The notes: a model not told the origin generated them from the sequence alone. Counted from the stretch's first letter, positions 1-6,491 are shown. The stretch: DNA of 8,298 nucleotides from Oscillibacter sp. (GCA_003487665.1 DNFA01000072.1:20308-28605), one strand, 5' to 3'. Numbers and translations: made by a program.

Positions 1-108
1 CTGGTGATCTCCGCCGTCAACGAGGCGCTGCGCCAGGCGGACGACGCCATGAGCAATTCCATGAACGCCCTCACCGGCGGGCTGAACATCCCCGGTCTGG
101 GGCTGTAA
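1..108 (+). CDS. ebfC: YbaB/EbfC nucleoid-associated protein, C-terminal part
   Basis: The window opens inside this gene. The last 35 codons are in frame from base 1 to a TAA at 106-108. The visible C-terminus contains LVISAVNEALRQADD and ends GGLNIPGLGL. This matches the end of the YbaB/EbfC family: a helix with the AVNEA motif, then a Gly-Leu-rich tail with NIPGL. Family members are small dimeric DNA-binding proteins of about 100-110 residues that coat the nucleoid, so roughly two thirds of the gene lies outside the window. In many Firmicutes ebfC is followed by recR; here it is followed by a terminator and a convergent rnf operon, so recR is not directly downstream. The identification rests on a short but characteristic tail. 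Confidence 0.82.
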   Translation: MVISAVNEALRQADDAMSNSMNALTGGLNIPGLGL

Positions 109-125
109 GCGACCACATACGCGAG

Positions 126-153
126 AGGAGAGGGTGCGTCCCTCTCCTTTTTT
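126..153 (+). terminator. Rho-independent terminator of ebfC
   Basis: A 9-bp perfect stem, AGGAGAGGG (126-134) with CCCTCTCCT (140-148), encloses a 5-nt loop and runs into six T residues (148-153). It lies 17 nt after the ebfC stop codon and reads in the same direction. Confidence 0.85.
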
Positions 154-199
154 GCGGCCTTTCATCAGGCGGCGTGGGGCGCTCCCGCGGCTGCCTGAA

Positions 200-237
200 G
201 CAAAAAAGAACCGTCCTTGCGGACGGTTCTTTTTTGC
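200..237 (-). terminator. Bidirectional-looking terminator closing the rnf operon
   Basis: This is a perfect 17-bp inverted repeat, GCAAAAAAGAACCGTCC (200-216) with its complement at 221-237, around a TTGC loop. The GC-rich core ACCGTCC/GGACGGT is flanked by six A on the left and six T on the right, so it can terminate in either direction. It starts 14 nt after the rnfB stop and most probably ends the minus-strand rnf transcript. It may also catch read-through from ebfC. Confidence 0.9.
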
Positions 238-251
238 TTTGTATGGGGGAT

Positions 252-1139
252 TTACTCCGCCTTGGGAGCCTCGGCAGCAGCCTTGGCAGCGGCGGCCTTC
301 TTCTCGGCGGCAGCCTTCTGCGCGGCCTTGAACTTCTCCTTCTCCTCAGCGGTGGGGATGGGCTCAATGGCGTTGCGCGGGCAGGCCTTGGCGCACATGG
401 TACAGTTCTTGCACTTGCTGTAGTCGATGACGGCTACGTTGTCGATGACATGGATGGCATCGAACTTGCAGGTGCGCTCGCACATGCCGCAGGCGATGCA
501 GCTGTTGGCGCAGACCTTGGTCACAGCGGGGCCCTTGTCCTTGTTGGAGCAGTTGACGAACACCTTCTGCTTGTAGGGCACCTCCACGATCAGGTGGTGC
601 GGGCAGGCAGCGCGGCAGGCGCCGCAGTTGGTGCACTTCTCCTTGTCCACCACGGCCACGCCGTTGATGACATGGATGGCGTCAAACTTACAGGCCTTCA
701 CGCAGGAGCCGAAGCCGAAGCAGCCGTAACGGCAGGCCTTGGCGTCGCCGCCGCAGACCTTGGTGGCAGCCAGACAGTCCTCTACGCCGCGATACTCGAA
801 GTTATCCTTGGCGTTGCAGCCGCCGTTGCACAGCACGTGCGCCACCATCTTGTCGCCGGAGGGAGCCTCCATGCCCATGATGGCGGCGATCTTCGCCGCG
901 TTCTCGGGGCCGGCGGGGGCGCAGGCGGTAACGGGAGCTTTGCCGGCCAGGATCGCCTCGGCGCAGCCGCCGCAGCCGGGATAGCCGCAGCCGCCGCAGT
1001 TGGCGCCGGCCAGACATGCCTGGATCTCAGGCAGACGGGGATCGACCTCGACCTCGAAGACCTTAGCGGCAACAGCGAGGATCAGACCGAACACAATGGC
1101 GAGTACGCCCAGAACGGCGATCGCGTATACAATAGTCAT
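252..1139 (-). CDS. rnfB: Ion-translocating ferredoxin:NAD+ oxidoreductase complex subunit B (RnfB)
   Basis: RnfB is the ferredoxin-facing iron-sulfur subunit that passes electrons into the Rnf complex. The 295-residue product begins with one membrane anchor (about 3-25). A 4Fe-4S domain follows with C48-x2-C51-x4-C56-x16-C73. A Cys-rich insert has C104, C108, C122 and C129. A first ferredoxin-like module has C136, C140, C146, C150 and C169-x2-C172-x2-C175-x3-C179. A second has C214-x2-C217-x2-C220-x3-C224 and C243-x2-C246-x2-C249-x3-C253. Proteobacterial RnfB is shorter; the extra clusters are usual in clostridia. Residues 264-295 form an Ala/Lys/Glu-rich, probably helical tail. The ATG at 1137-1139 has AGGAGG 9 nt upstream and starts 14 nt after the rnfA stop. 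It is the last gene of the operon, with a terminator 14 nt downstream. Identification is very secure. Confidence 0.97.
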   Translation of the reverse strand: MTIVYAIAVLGVLAIVFGLILAVAAKVFEVEVDPRLPEIQACLAGANCGGCGYPGCGGCAEAILAGKAPVTACAPAGPENAAKIAAIMGMEAPSGDKMVAHVLCNGGCNAKDNFEYRGVEDCLAATKVCGGDAKACRYGCFGFGSCVKACKFDAIHVINGVAVVDKEKCTNCGACRAACPHHLIVEVPYKQKVFVNCSNKDKGPAVTKVCANSCIACGMCERTCKFDAIHVIDNVAVIDYSKCKNCTMCAKACPRNAIEPIPTAEEKEKFKAAQKAAAEKKAAAAKAAAEAPKAE

Positions 1140-1148
1140 AGTTCCTTA

Positions 1149-1154
1149 CCTCCT
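1149..1154 (-). promoter_or_regulatory. Shine-Dalgarno of rnfB overlapping the rnfA stop
   Basis: The minus strand reads TAAGGAGGT, so the last A of the rnfA stop codon is the first base of AGGAGG. Nine nucleotides separate it from the rnfB ATG. Ribosomes ending rnfA would sit directly on this site, which favours translational coupling. Confidence 0.85.
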
Positions 1155-1741
1155 TACCAGACCTTCAGGCCGCTGAAGCCCATGAACGCCAGAGCGATCA
1201 GGCCGGCGGTGACCAGCGCGATGGGGAAGCCATCGAAAGCCTTGGGGTTCTCGCTGGAGACCTCCAGCTGCTCGCGGATCGCGGCGAACAGGAAGATGGC
1301 CAGCAGGAAGCCCAGACCGCCGGTGATACCGTAGACCACGGACTCAATGAAGTTGTACTCATTCTGGGTGTTCAGCAGAGCGACGCCCAGCACGGCGCAG
1401 TTGGTGGTGATCAGGGGCAGGTACACACCCAGCGCGGTGTACAGGGTGGGGATGTTCTTCTTCAGGAACATTTCCACGAACTGCACCAGCGCGGCGATGA
1501 CCAGAATGTAGGCCACCGTCTGCATGAAGCCCAGATTGAAGGCGATGAGGATCTTGTTGACGCCGAAGCAGACGGCGGAGGCCAGACCCATGACGAAGGT
1601 CACGGCGGCGCCCATGCCCACGGCCGTGTCGATCTTCTTGGACACGCCCAGGAAGGGGCAGATGCCCAGGAACTGGGCAAAGATGAAGTTATTGGTCAGA
1701 ATAGCGCCAAGAGAGATGGCGAGCAAGGTAGTCACACTCAT
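1154..1741 (-). CDS. rnfA: Electron transport complex subunit A (RnfA)
   Basis: RnfA is an integral membrane subunit homologous to NqrE and to RnfE. Together with RnfE it forms the pseudo-symmetric membrane core of the complex. The 195-residue product has about six hydrophobic segments. Its two conserved half-site motifs are FAQFLGICPFLGVS (C28) and LPLITTNCAVLG (C115). In solved Rnf/NQR structures these cysteines, with the matching pair in RnfE, hold an Fe-S cluster inside the membrane; both are present here. Length is normal for the family. It starts at an ATG 3 nt after the rnfE stop, with AGGAGG 11 nt upstream inside the end of rnfE. I see nothing unusual in the protein. Confidence 0.97.
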   Translation of the reverse strand: MSVTTLLAISLGAILTNNFIFAQFLGICPFLGVSKKIDTAVGMGAAVTFVMGLASAVCFGVNKILIAFNLGFMQTVAYILVIAALVQFVEMFLKKNIPTLYTALGVYLPLITTNCAVLGVALLNTQNEYNFIESVVYGITGGLGFLLAIFLFAAIREQLEVSSENPKAFDGFPIALVTAGLIALAFMGFSGLKVW

Positions 1742-1744
1742 AGC

Positions 1745-2392
1745 TTACTTGGCCTCCTTTTTCTTTTCGCTCTTGGCCAGAGCCCACTGCATCACAGCGA
1801 TGAGGCAGCCCAGCGTCAGGAAGCCGCCCACGGGCAGCGTCAGCACGCTGACACCGTACTCGGCGGGGAAGATCTCAACGCCGGGTGCGCTGCCCAGTGC
1901 GCCGCCGCCCAGCAGACCGCCGCCGAACGTGCCGGCGCCGAAGAACTCACGGAATACGCACATGACGATCAGCACGAGGGTATAGCCGATGCCCTGGCAG
2001 ATGCCGTCCACCGCAGAGGCACCCACGCCGTTCTTGGAGGCGAAGCCCTCCGCACGGCCGAGGATGATGCAGTTCACGACGATCAGGGGGATAAACACGC
2101 CCAGAGAGCTGGACAGAGCGGGAACGAACGCCTTCAGCAGCAGATCCACGCAGGTCACGAAGCCGGCGATGACCACGATGTAGCAGGCGATACGCACTTC
2201 GTTGGGGATGATCTTGCGCAGCAGGGAGATGAAGATGTTGGACAGGGTCAGGATGATCAGCACGGACACGCCCATGCCCAGGCCGTTGAAGAACGACGTG
2301 GTGATGGCCATGGTGGAGCACATACCCAGCACCTGAACCAAGACGGGGTTCTGTGTGATCAGACCCTCTTTCAGTTGCTTACCGAAATTCAT
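1745..2392 (-). CDS. rnfE: Electron transport complex subunit E (RnfE)
   Basis: RnfE is the integral membrane partner of RnfA, homologous to NqrD. The 215-residue product carries the family motifs NPVLVQVLGMCSTMA (C25) and FIPLIVVNCIILGRAE (C108), the RnfE half of the intramembrane Fe-S site. About six hydrophobic segments follow the usual pattern. A Gly-rich stretch (about 152-168) precedes the last membrane helix, and the tail is charged (SEKKKEAK). The reading frame is open up to 2446, but I place the start at the ATG at 2390-2392. That ATG has AGGAGG 10 nt upstream and gives the family N-terminus (MNFGKQLKEGL), while the longer start would lie inside rnfG and lacks a good site. The gap to rnfG is 19 nt. 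Confidence 0.96.
   Translation of the reverse strand: MNFGKQLKEGLITQNPVLVQVLGMCSTMAITTSFFNGLGMGVSVLIILTLSNIFISLLRKIIPNEVRIACYIVVIAGFVTCVDLLLKAFVPALSSSLGVFIPLIVVNCIILGRAEGFASKNGVGASAVDGICQGIGYTLVLIVMCVFREFFGAGTFGGGLLGGGALGSAPGVEIFPAEYGVSVLTLPVGGFLTLGCLIAVMQWALAKSEKKKEAK
1753..1758 (-). promoter_or_regulatory. Shine-Dalgarno of rnfA embedded in the rnfE C-terminus
   Basis: AGGAGG is read as part of the codons AAG GAG GCC (Lys-Glu-Ala) at the end of rnfE. It lies 11 nt upstream of the rnfA ATG. The same bases therefore encode the RnfE tail and start RnfA synthesis. Confidence 0.85.
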
Positions 2393-2402
2393 AAATGCAG
2401 CT

Positions 2403-2408
2403 CCTCCT
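2403..2408 (-). promoter_or_regulatory. Shine-Dalgarno of rnfE
   Basis: AGGAGG lies in the 19-nt gap between rnfG and rnfE, 10 nt before the ATG at 2390-2392. It decides this start over the in-frame upstream codon at 2446. Unlike the neighbouring junctions, the site is non-coding. Confidence 0.85.
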
Positions 2409-2411
2409 TTC

Positions 2412-3005
2412 TTAGCCCAGCAGCTCGGCAACAGCCAGAGCGGCATTGGCGCCCATGTTGATGCCCTTGGTGGAGACGGTAGCGCCGGAGACAGCGATGA
2501 TGTTCTTGCCCACCACCAGAGAGCCTGCGCCGGTCATGCCCTGGAACTGATCCAGAACGGGGACACCGGCGGCGTTGGGCTCGTTGCCCACGACCTTGGT
2601 GCCGATGCCGGACGTCTCGGAGTGGCTGACCACGGAGATACCGGTGATGGCCTTGTCGGCGTCCACGCCCACCATCATCACGATGCTGCCCTGAGAGCCG
2701 GAGGCGGAGATCTTCATAACGTAGCCGTTGTCGGCGCCGCCGGTGGTCATGGGATACAGCTCCACCAGCTTGCCGCCCTGAGAGGCGGCCGCCGCGGTCA
2801 TATCGTCGGTGATGTCCAGCTTGTCGCCGAACTCGCTGCCCTCGGGAGCCACAGCGCTCATGGCAATGCGGGTGTTCTCCGCATCGATGGCGGCGATCTT
2901 GTCGGCGGTCACGTTGTCGACCAGACCCAGCAGGGCGGCCACAACGAGGGAAATAACGGTCAAGGTGCCGGCGACCTTGAGAATAAACTTACCGGAGATC
3001 TTCAT
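2412..3005 (-). CDS. rnfG: Electron transport complex subunit G (RnfG), covalent FMN carrier
   Basis: RnfG is a single-pass membrane subunit with an extracytoplasmic FMN-binding domain, homologous to NqrC. The 197-residue product has an N-terminal membrane anchor (about 8-28). The FMN-binding fold follows, with HSETSGIGTK (128-137) and the flavinylation motif VSGATVST (172-179). Thr176 in S-G-A-T is the expected attachment point, through a phosphoester bond to FMN. Attachment needs an ApbE-type flavin transferase, which is not in this window. The ATG overlaps the rnfD stop by one base (TAATG), with AGGAGG 10 nt upstream inside rnfD, so translation of the two is probably coupled. Length and motifs are normal. 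Confidence 0.96.
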   Translation of the reverse strand: MKISGKFILKVAGTLTVISLVVAALLGLVDNVTADKIAAIDAENTRIAMSAVAPEGSEFGDKLDITDDMTAAAASQGGKLVELYPMTTGGADNGYVMKISASGSQGSIVMMVGVDADKAITGISVVSHSETSGIGTKVVGNEPNAAGVPVLDQFQGMTGAGSLVVGKNIIAVSGATVSTKGINMGANAALAVAELLG

Positions 3006-4009
3006 TACTTCGCCGCCTCCTTCTTTTCTTTCTTCACAGCACCGTAGATGGTGGGACGGATGTACTTATCCAGCAGCCATGTGGTGCAGTTCATGATCAG
3101 GATGGAATAGCAAACGCCCTCGGGATAGGAGCCGAAGCGGCGGATGAAGCAGGTCAGCAGGCCGCAGCCGAGGCCGAAGATCAGCTGGCCGGGCTTTGTG
3201 ACGGGGGAGGTGGCATAGTCGGTGGCCATGAAGATGGCGCCCAGCATCAGACCGCCGCCGAACACGTTGTACAGCATGTACTGCACGTTGTCGATGCCCG
3301 CGGGAGCCGCGATCAGGGTCAGGACAGCCACGGTGCCGATGTACGCCACGGGGATCTGCCAGGAGATGACCTTGCGGATCAGCAGGTACACGCCGCCCAC
3401 CAGCAGGCACAGGGCGGAGACCTCGCCCAGAGAGCCGCCGACCTTGCCCAGGAACATGTCGCCGATGGAATAGTTGCTCATCAGCGTGGTGAACGCCTCC
3501 TCGGTGCCCTCCTTCATGATGGCCATGGGGGTGGCGGCGGAGGTCACGTCGGGACGGATCTGGGGGATGGCCCAGGAGGTCATCCAGGTGGCATAGCTGG
3601 CCAGCAGGAACGCACGGCCTGCCAGCGCGGGGTTCAGGAAGTTGCAGCCGATGCCGCCGTAGAGCTGCTTGACCACCACGATGGAGAAGAACGCGCCGAT
3701 GATGATGACCCACCAGGGCAGATCAACGGGGCAAACGAAGCTCAGCAGGATACCGGTGACAACGGCGCTGAGGTCGCCCACCATGCAGGACTTCTTCATG
3801 AGCTTGCGGTACGCCCACTCGAAGAACACACAGGATACCACGGAAACGGCGGTCAGCAGCAGCGCCTTCCAGCCGAAGCAGTACACGCTCCATGCCAGAG
3901 CCGGCAGCAGCGCGATGATCACGTCCAGCATGATGCTGCGGGTATCCTCGTTGGAACGGATGTGGGGGGAGGAGGACGCGATCAGCTTCAGATTCTTGTA
4001 ATCAGTCAT
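3005..4009 (-). CDS. rnfD: Electron transport complex subunit D (RnfD), covalent FMN membrane subunit
   Basis: RnfD is a large integral membrane subunit homologous to NqrB. It carries a covalently bound FMN and is thought to take part in coupling electron flow to Na+ or H+ export. The 334-residue product has about nine to ten hydrophobic segments. Conserved stretches include SPHIRS (14-19), YGGIGCNFLNPALAGRAFL (117-135), the flavinylation region TSAATPMA (156-163; Thr160 is the likely FMN site), MATDYATSPVT (261-271) and FGSYPEGVCYSILIMN (292-307). The C-terminus is Lys/Glu/Ala rich. The ATG is 3 nt after the rnfC stop with AGGAGG 8 nt upstream. The gene overlaps rnfG by one base at its 3' end. 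Confidence 0.97.
   Translation of the reverse strand: MTDYKNLKLIASSSPHIRSNEDTRSIMLDVIIALLPALAWSVYCFGWKALLLTAVSVVSCVFFEWAYRKLMKKSCMVGDLSAVVTGILLSFVCPVDLPWWVIIIGAFFSIVVVKQLYGGIGCNFLNPALAGRAFLLASYATWMTSWAIPQIRPDVTSAATPMAIMKEGTEEAFTTLMSNYSIGDMFLGKVGGSLGEVSALCLLVGGVYLLIRKVISWQIPVAYIGTVAVLTLIAAPAGIDNVQYMLYNVFGGGLMLGAIFMATDYATSPVTKPGQLIFGLGCGLLTCFIRRFGSYPEGVCYSILIMNCTTWLLDKYIRPTIYGAVKKEKKEAAK
3016..3021 (-). promoter_or_regulatory. Shine-Dalgarno of rnfG embedded in the rnfD C-terminus
   Basis: AGGAGG falls within the codons AAG GAG GCG (Lys-Glu-Ala) near the end of rnfD and lies 10 nt before the rnfG ATG. With the TAATG stop-start overlap this is a strong translational coupling arrangement. Confidence 0.85.
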
Positions 4010-4012
4010 GGT

Positions 4013-5386
4013 TTACGCCTCCTTCTTTTCGGCAGAGGCCTTCGCTTCGGCCTCCGCCTTGGCCTTGGCAGCCATTCTCGCGTTGTTGACCTCCTGCTTG
4101 CCCAGACGGAACGCATGGGTCAGAGGCAGGCGGGCGGGACAGGTATAGGTGCAGGCGCCGCACTCGATGCAGTCCATGCCGTGCAGCACGTTCTGCCAGG
4201 TGTCCACGTCGCCCTTCATCAGATACTTGTACATAAAGACGGGCTCCAGACGGATGGGGCACACGCCCACGCACTTGCCGCAGCGGATGCACTGGGGATC
4301 CTCGACGTACTGTTCCTCCTTGTCGGCGAAGGCCAGCATAGCGCCGGTGCCCTTGCCCACGGTAACATCCACGTCGTACTGCGCCAGACCCATCATCGGG
4401 CCGCCCATGATCAGCTTATACGTCTCGTCCTTCAGGCCGCCGCAGGCGTCGAACAGCTTGGTGATGGGCGTGCCGATGGGACACTCGATGTTCTTGGGGT
4501 CGATGACGCCGGAGCCGGACACGGTGACGATCTTGTTCACCACGGGCAGGCCCTCGTACACCGCGCGGTAGATGGCGCAGGTGGTGTTCAGGTTAAAGAT
4601 GCAGCAGCCTGCGTCGGCGGGCAGCTTGCCGCTGGGCACCTGACGGCCGGACACGGCCTGCACCAGCTGCTTTTCAGCACCCTGGGGATAGCGGGTGTGC
4701 AGCACCTCCACCACCACGGGGGCGTTCAGCTCCGCGATCTTGGCGTTGAGCACGTCAGCCGCGTTCTGCTTGTTGGCCTCGATACCGATGTACACCTTAT
4801 CCACGCCGAAGCACTTGGCCAGCAGGGTCGCGCCCTTGATGACCTGCTCCGGGCGCTCCAGACAGGTGCGGTGGTCGCCGGTGATGTACGGCTCGCACTC
4901 CGCGGCATTGATGATCACATAGTCCACCTTGCCCAGACCGGAGCTGATCTTCACGTGAGTGGGGAACGTTGCGCCGCCCTGACCCACGATACCGGCGTTC
5001 TTCACGATCTCCACCAGCTGCTCCGGGGTCAGACTGTCGGGGTCTGCCACGGGCTTGACTTCCTCGGAGATCTCGTTCTGGAAGTCATTTTCGATGACCA
5101 CGGACATCATCTTGCCGCCCATGTTGAAGGGGCGCGGCTCCACGGCTTTCACCGTGCCGGAGATGCTGGCGTGGATGGGGGCGGAAACAAATCCGCCGGG
5201 TTCGCCGATCCTCTGTCCAATTTTTACCTTGTCGCCCACCGCAACGATAGGCTTGCAAGGCGCACCGATGTGCATAGACATGGGAATGACCACCTCAGCC
5301 GGCGCTGCCAGCTGTTCGATGGCCTTTTCATTGGTCGCGGCCTTCATGTCGTTGGGATGAACGCCGCCAAAGAAAGCTTGTGCCAT
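4013..5386 (-). CDS. rnfC: Electron transport complex subunit C (RnfC), NADH-binding subunit
   Basis: RnfC is the cytoplasmic subunit that exchanges electrons with NAD+/NADH, related to the NADH-binding subunit of complex I. The 457-residue product (from the ATG) shows, in order: the family N-terminus FFGGVHPND; a barrel-like domain with VGDKVKIGQ; a Rossmann/FMN region with GQGGATFPTHVK (135-146); an SLBB-like segment; and two 4Fe-4S motifs, C366/C369/C372/C376 and C406/C409/C412/C416, in ferredoxin-like spacing. The last 20 residues are Ala/Lys/Glu rich. The frame extends to a GTG at 5395, but I choose the ATG at 5384-5386 because GAGGTG lies 6 nt before it and would be destroyed as a site by the upstream start. 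It is the first gene of the operon, with a likely promoter about 55-85 nt upstream. Confidence 0.97.
   Translation of the reverse strand: MAQAFFGGVHPNDMKAATNEKAIEQLAAPAEVVIPMSMHIGAPCKPIVAVGDKVKIGQRIGEPGGFVSAPIHASISGTVKAVEPRPFNMGGKMMSVVIENDFQNEISEEVKPVADPDSLTPEQLVEIVKNAGIVGQGGATFPTHVKISSGLGKVDYVIINAAECEPYITGDHRTCLERPEQVIKGATLLAKCFGVDKVYIGIEANKQNAADVLNAKIAELNAPVVVEVLHTRYPQGAEKQLVQAVSGRQVPSGKLPADAGCCIFNLNTTCAIYRAVYEGLPVVNKIVTVSGSGVIDPKNIECPIGTPITKLFDACGGLKDETYKLIMGGPMMGLAQYDVDVTVGKGTGAMLAFADKEEQYVEDPQCIRCGKCVGVCPIRLEPVFMYKYLMKGDVDTWQNVLHGMDCIECGACTYTCPARLPLTHAFRLGKQEVNNARMAAKAKAEAEAKASAEKKEA
4018..4023 (-). promoter_or_regulatory. Shine-Dalgarno of rnfD embedded in the rnfC C-terminus
   Basis: AGGAGG is encoded within AAG GAG GCG (Lys-Glu-Ala), the last three sense codons of rnfC. 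It lies 8 nt before the rnfD ATG. Confidence 0.85.
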
Positions 5387-5392
5387 TGTCTT

Positions 5393-5398
5393 CACCTC
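5393..5398 (-). promoter_or_regulatory. Shine-Dalgarno deciding the rnfC start
   Basis: The minus strand has GAGGTG followed by a 6-nt spacer and the ATG at 5384-5386. The alternative GTG start (5393-5395) is part of this site itself and has no ribosome binding site of its own. Confidence 0.75.
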
Positions 5399-5410
5399 AT
5401 CTTACTACCG

Positions 5411-5427
5411 GGTGGCGCTATGCCACC
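5411..5427 (-). other. Small hairpin in the rnf 5' leader
   Basis: A 6-bp inverted repeat, GGTGGC with GCCACC, encloses a 5-nt loop. It lies between the proposed rnf promoter and the rnfC ribosome binding site, 12 nt from the latter. It has no T tract, so it is not an obvious terminator. It might stabilise the 5' end or modulate access to the start site, but nothing shows that directly. Confidence 0.4.
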
Positions 5428-5441
5428 GCATACTATTCTAA

Positions 5442-5470
5442 ATATTACAACAAAACTTTTCTCTTGTCCA
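5442..5470 (-). promoter_or_regulatory. Likely sigma-A promoter of the rnf operon
   Basis: On the minus strand there is TGGACA (5465-5470; one mismatch to TTGACA), exactly 17 nt, then TAATAT (5442-5447; 4 of 6 to TATAAT). It lies in an AT-rich stretch and would give a leader of about 50 nt before rnfC. I found no better candidate between the two divergent genes on this strand. An overlapping TAGAAT a few bases downstream is an alternative -10 but lacks a good -35. Confidence 0.55.
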
Positions 5471-5538
5471 GTCCCGCGTTGAAATTCCTGTGTTTTTTTG
5501 CGGTTTTTGTCGAAAGCTTTATTGGGCCACACGTCCTC

Positions 5539-5567
5539 TTGTGTTTTGCGGCGATCTGTGATACACT
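5539..5567 (+). promoter_or_regulatory. Weak candidate promoter for the DUF975 gene
   Basis: TTGTGT (5539-5544), a 17-nt spacer and TACACT (5562-5567), preceded by TG at the extended -10 position. Each hexamer is poor against consensus, so this is tentative. It would leave a leader of about 100 nt. The -10 lies inside the left arm of the inverted repeat described separately. Confidence 0.3.
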
Positions 5568-5645
5568 ATGCAGTAGACGGGGCGGACACTGGAAAAACTT
5601 ACCTGCATCCTCCGTGACCGCCCGCCCATATATTTTATAGTGTAT
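5561..5645. repeat. Spaced 9-bp inverted repeat upstream of the DUF975 gene
   Basis: ATACACTAT (5561-5569) is perfectly complementary in reverse to ATAGTGTAT (5637-5645), with 67 nt between the arms. The left arm overlaps the candidate -10 and the right arm ends 31 nt before the chosen start codon. A pair of protein-binding sites or a long-range leader stem are both possible; chance cannot be excluded in AT-rich DNA. Confidence 0.35.
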
Positions 5646-5676
5646 GCAACAATATTCCGGAAGGATGGTGCTTTGT

Positions 5677-6441
5677 ATGGTTCTCGATCGCGCTTCCCTG
5701 AAACAGGAGTCCAAGGCTCTGCTCAAGACCGCACGGGTCAACCCCTACCTGTTTACTCTGCTGGTGCTGGCTGTAACGCTGGTCATCAGCGGCATCAGCA
5801 ACTACATGAACATGGACGACGAGTTCGCCTACCTCTACTCCGTGCAGTACGGCATCGACCTGAGCTTTCTGGCGCTGCACCGGGCGTTCCCCGCGCTGGT
5901 GGTGCTGTTCGTGTCCGTTGTCTGCGCCCTGCTGAATATGGTGCTGGAGGCGGGCGTGTCCCTGTATCATCTGGGCATCCGCCGGGGCGAGGAGATGCCC
6001 TACGTCACCCTGTTCGACGGCTTCTCCTTCGCCGGGAAGATCATCCTGCTGTCCATCGTGCAGTACATCTTCGTCTTCCTGTGGACGCTGCTGTTCATCG
6101 TCCCCGGCATCGTGGCGGCGTACCGCTACCGCTTCGCCATCCTGAACCTGTGCGAGAATCCGGAGATCGGCGTCATGGAGGCTATCAACATGAGCAAGGC
6201 GCAGACCGCCGGCTTCAAGTGGCAGCTGTTCGTGCTGGATCTGAGCTTCATCGGCTGGGGGCTGCTGGCCAGCCTGACGCTGGGCATCCTGAATATCTGG
6301 CTGCTGCCCTACATCGCCCAGAGCAACATCGCCTTCTTCCAGGAGATCAAAAAGGCCAAGGGCATCGGCTTTTTCCCACCGCGTCCGGAGGACGACGGGC
6401 AGTTCCATCCCCACGACCCCTTTGGCGAGGACAACTGGTAA
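5677..6441 (+). CDS. DUF975 family integral membrane protein
   Basis: A 254-residue polytopic membrane protein of unknown function in the DUF975 family. The family pattern is visible: a charged N-terminal helix (RASLKQESKALLK); hydrophobic segments at about 25-42, 70-92, 119-145 and 182-212; then EAGVSLYHLGIRRGEE (91-106), LFDGF (112-116), IVPGIVAAYRYRFA (141-154), EAINMSK (168-174) and FIGWGLLASLTLGI (191-204). The C-terminal tail (231-254) is Pro/Asp rich and probably cytoplasmic. The frame is open from 5644, but I choose the ATG at 5677 because GGAAGGA (5659-5665) lies 11 nt upstream. The ATG at 5665 overlaps that site and 5644 has none. It is divergent from rnf and is followed by a hairpin, so it is probably monocistronic. 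No role can be read from context. Confidence 0.85.
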   Translation: MVLDRASLKQESKALLKTARVNPYLFTLLVLAVTLVISGISNYMNMDDEFAYLYSVQYGIDLSFLALHRAFPALVVLFVSVVCALLNMVLEAGVSLYHLGIRRGEEMPYVTLFDGFSFAGKIILLSIVQYIFVFLWTLLFIVPGIVAAYRYRFAILNLCENPEIGVMEAINMSKAQTAGFKWQLFVLDLSFIGWGLLASLTLGILNIWLLPYIAQSNIAFFQEIKKAKGIGFFPPRPEDDGQFHPHDPFGEDNW

Positions 6442-6451
6442 AATGAAACAC

Positions 6452-6484
6452 AGCACCCCCGGCGCGCAGCGCCGGGGGTGCTTT
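6452..6484 (+). terminator. GC-rich hairpin terminator after the DUF975 gene
   Basis: A perfect 14-bp stem, AGCACCCCCGGCGC (6452-6465) with its complement at 6469-6482, encloses a 3-nt GCA loop and starts 11 nt after the stop codon. The T tract is only three bases (6482-6484), so the tail is weak but the stem is very stable. Confidence 0.75.
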
Positions 6485-6491
6485 ACGCAGG

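Noticed and set aside
174..1334. A 386-codon plus-strand open frame opposite rnfB and rnfA
   Set aside because: It is antisense to two secure rnf genes, spans their junction, and has the Gly/Ala/Val/His-rich composition typical of shadow frames in GC-rich DNA.
2393..2446. Upstream extension of rnfE
   Set aside because: The extra residues would overlap rnfG, do not resemble RnfE N-termini, and the ATG at 2390-2392 has a well-placed AGGAGG.
3962..5482. A 506-codon plus-strand open frame opposite rnfC
   Set aside because: It is the antisense shadow of rnfC, rich in His, Gly, Asp and Leu, with no motif and no ribosome binding site.
5401..5676. Redox regulator (Rex- or FNR-like) site upstream of rnf
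   Set aside because: I looked for TTGTGAA/TTCACAA-type and TTGAT/ATCAA-type palindromes and found none convincing.
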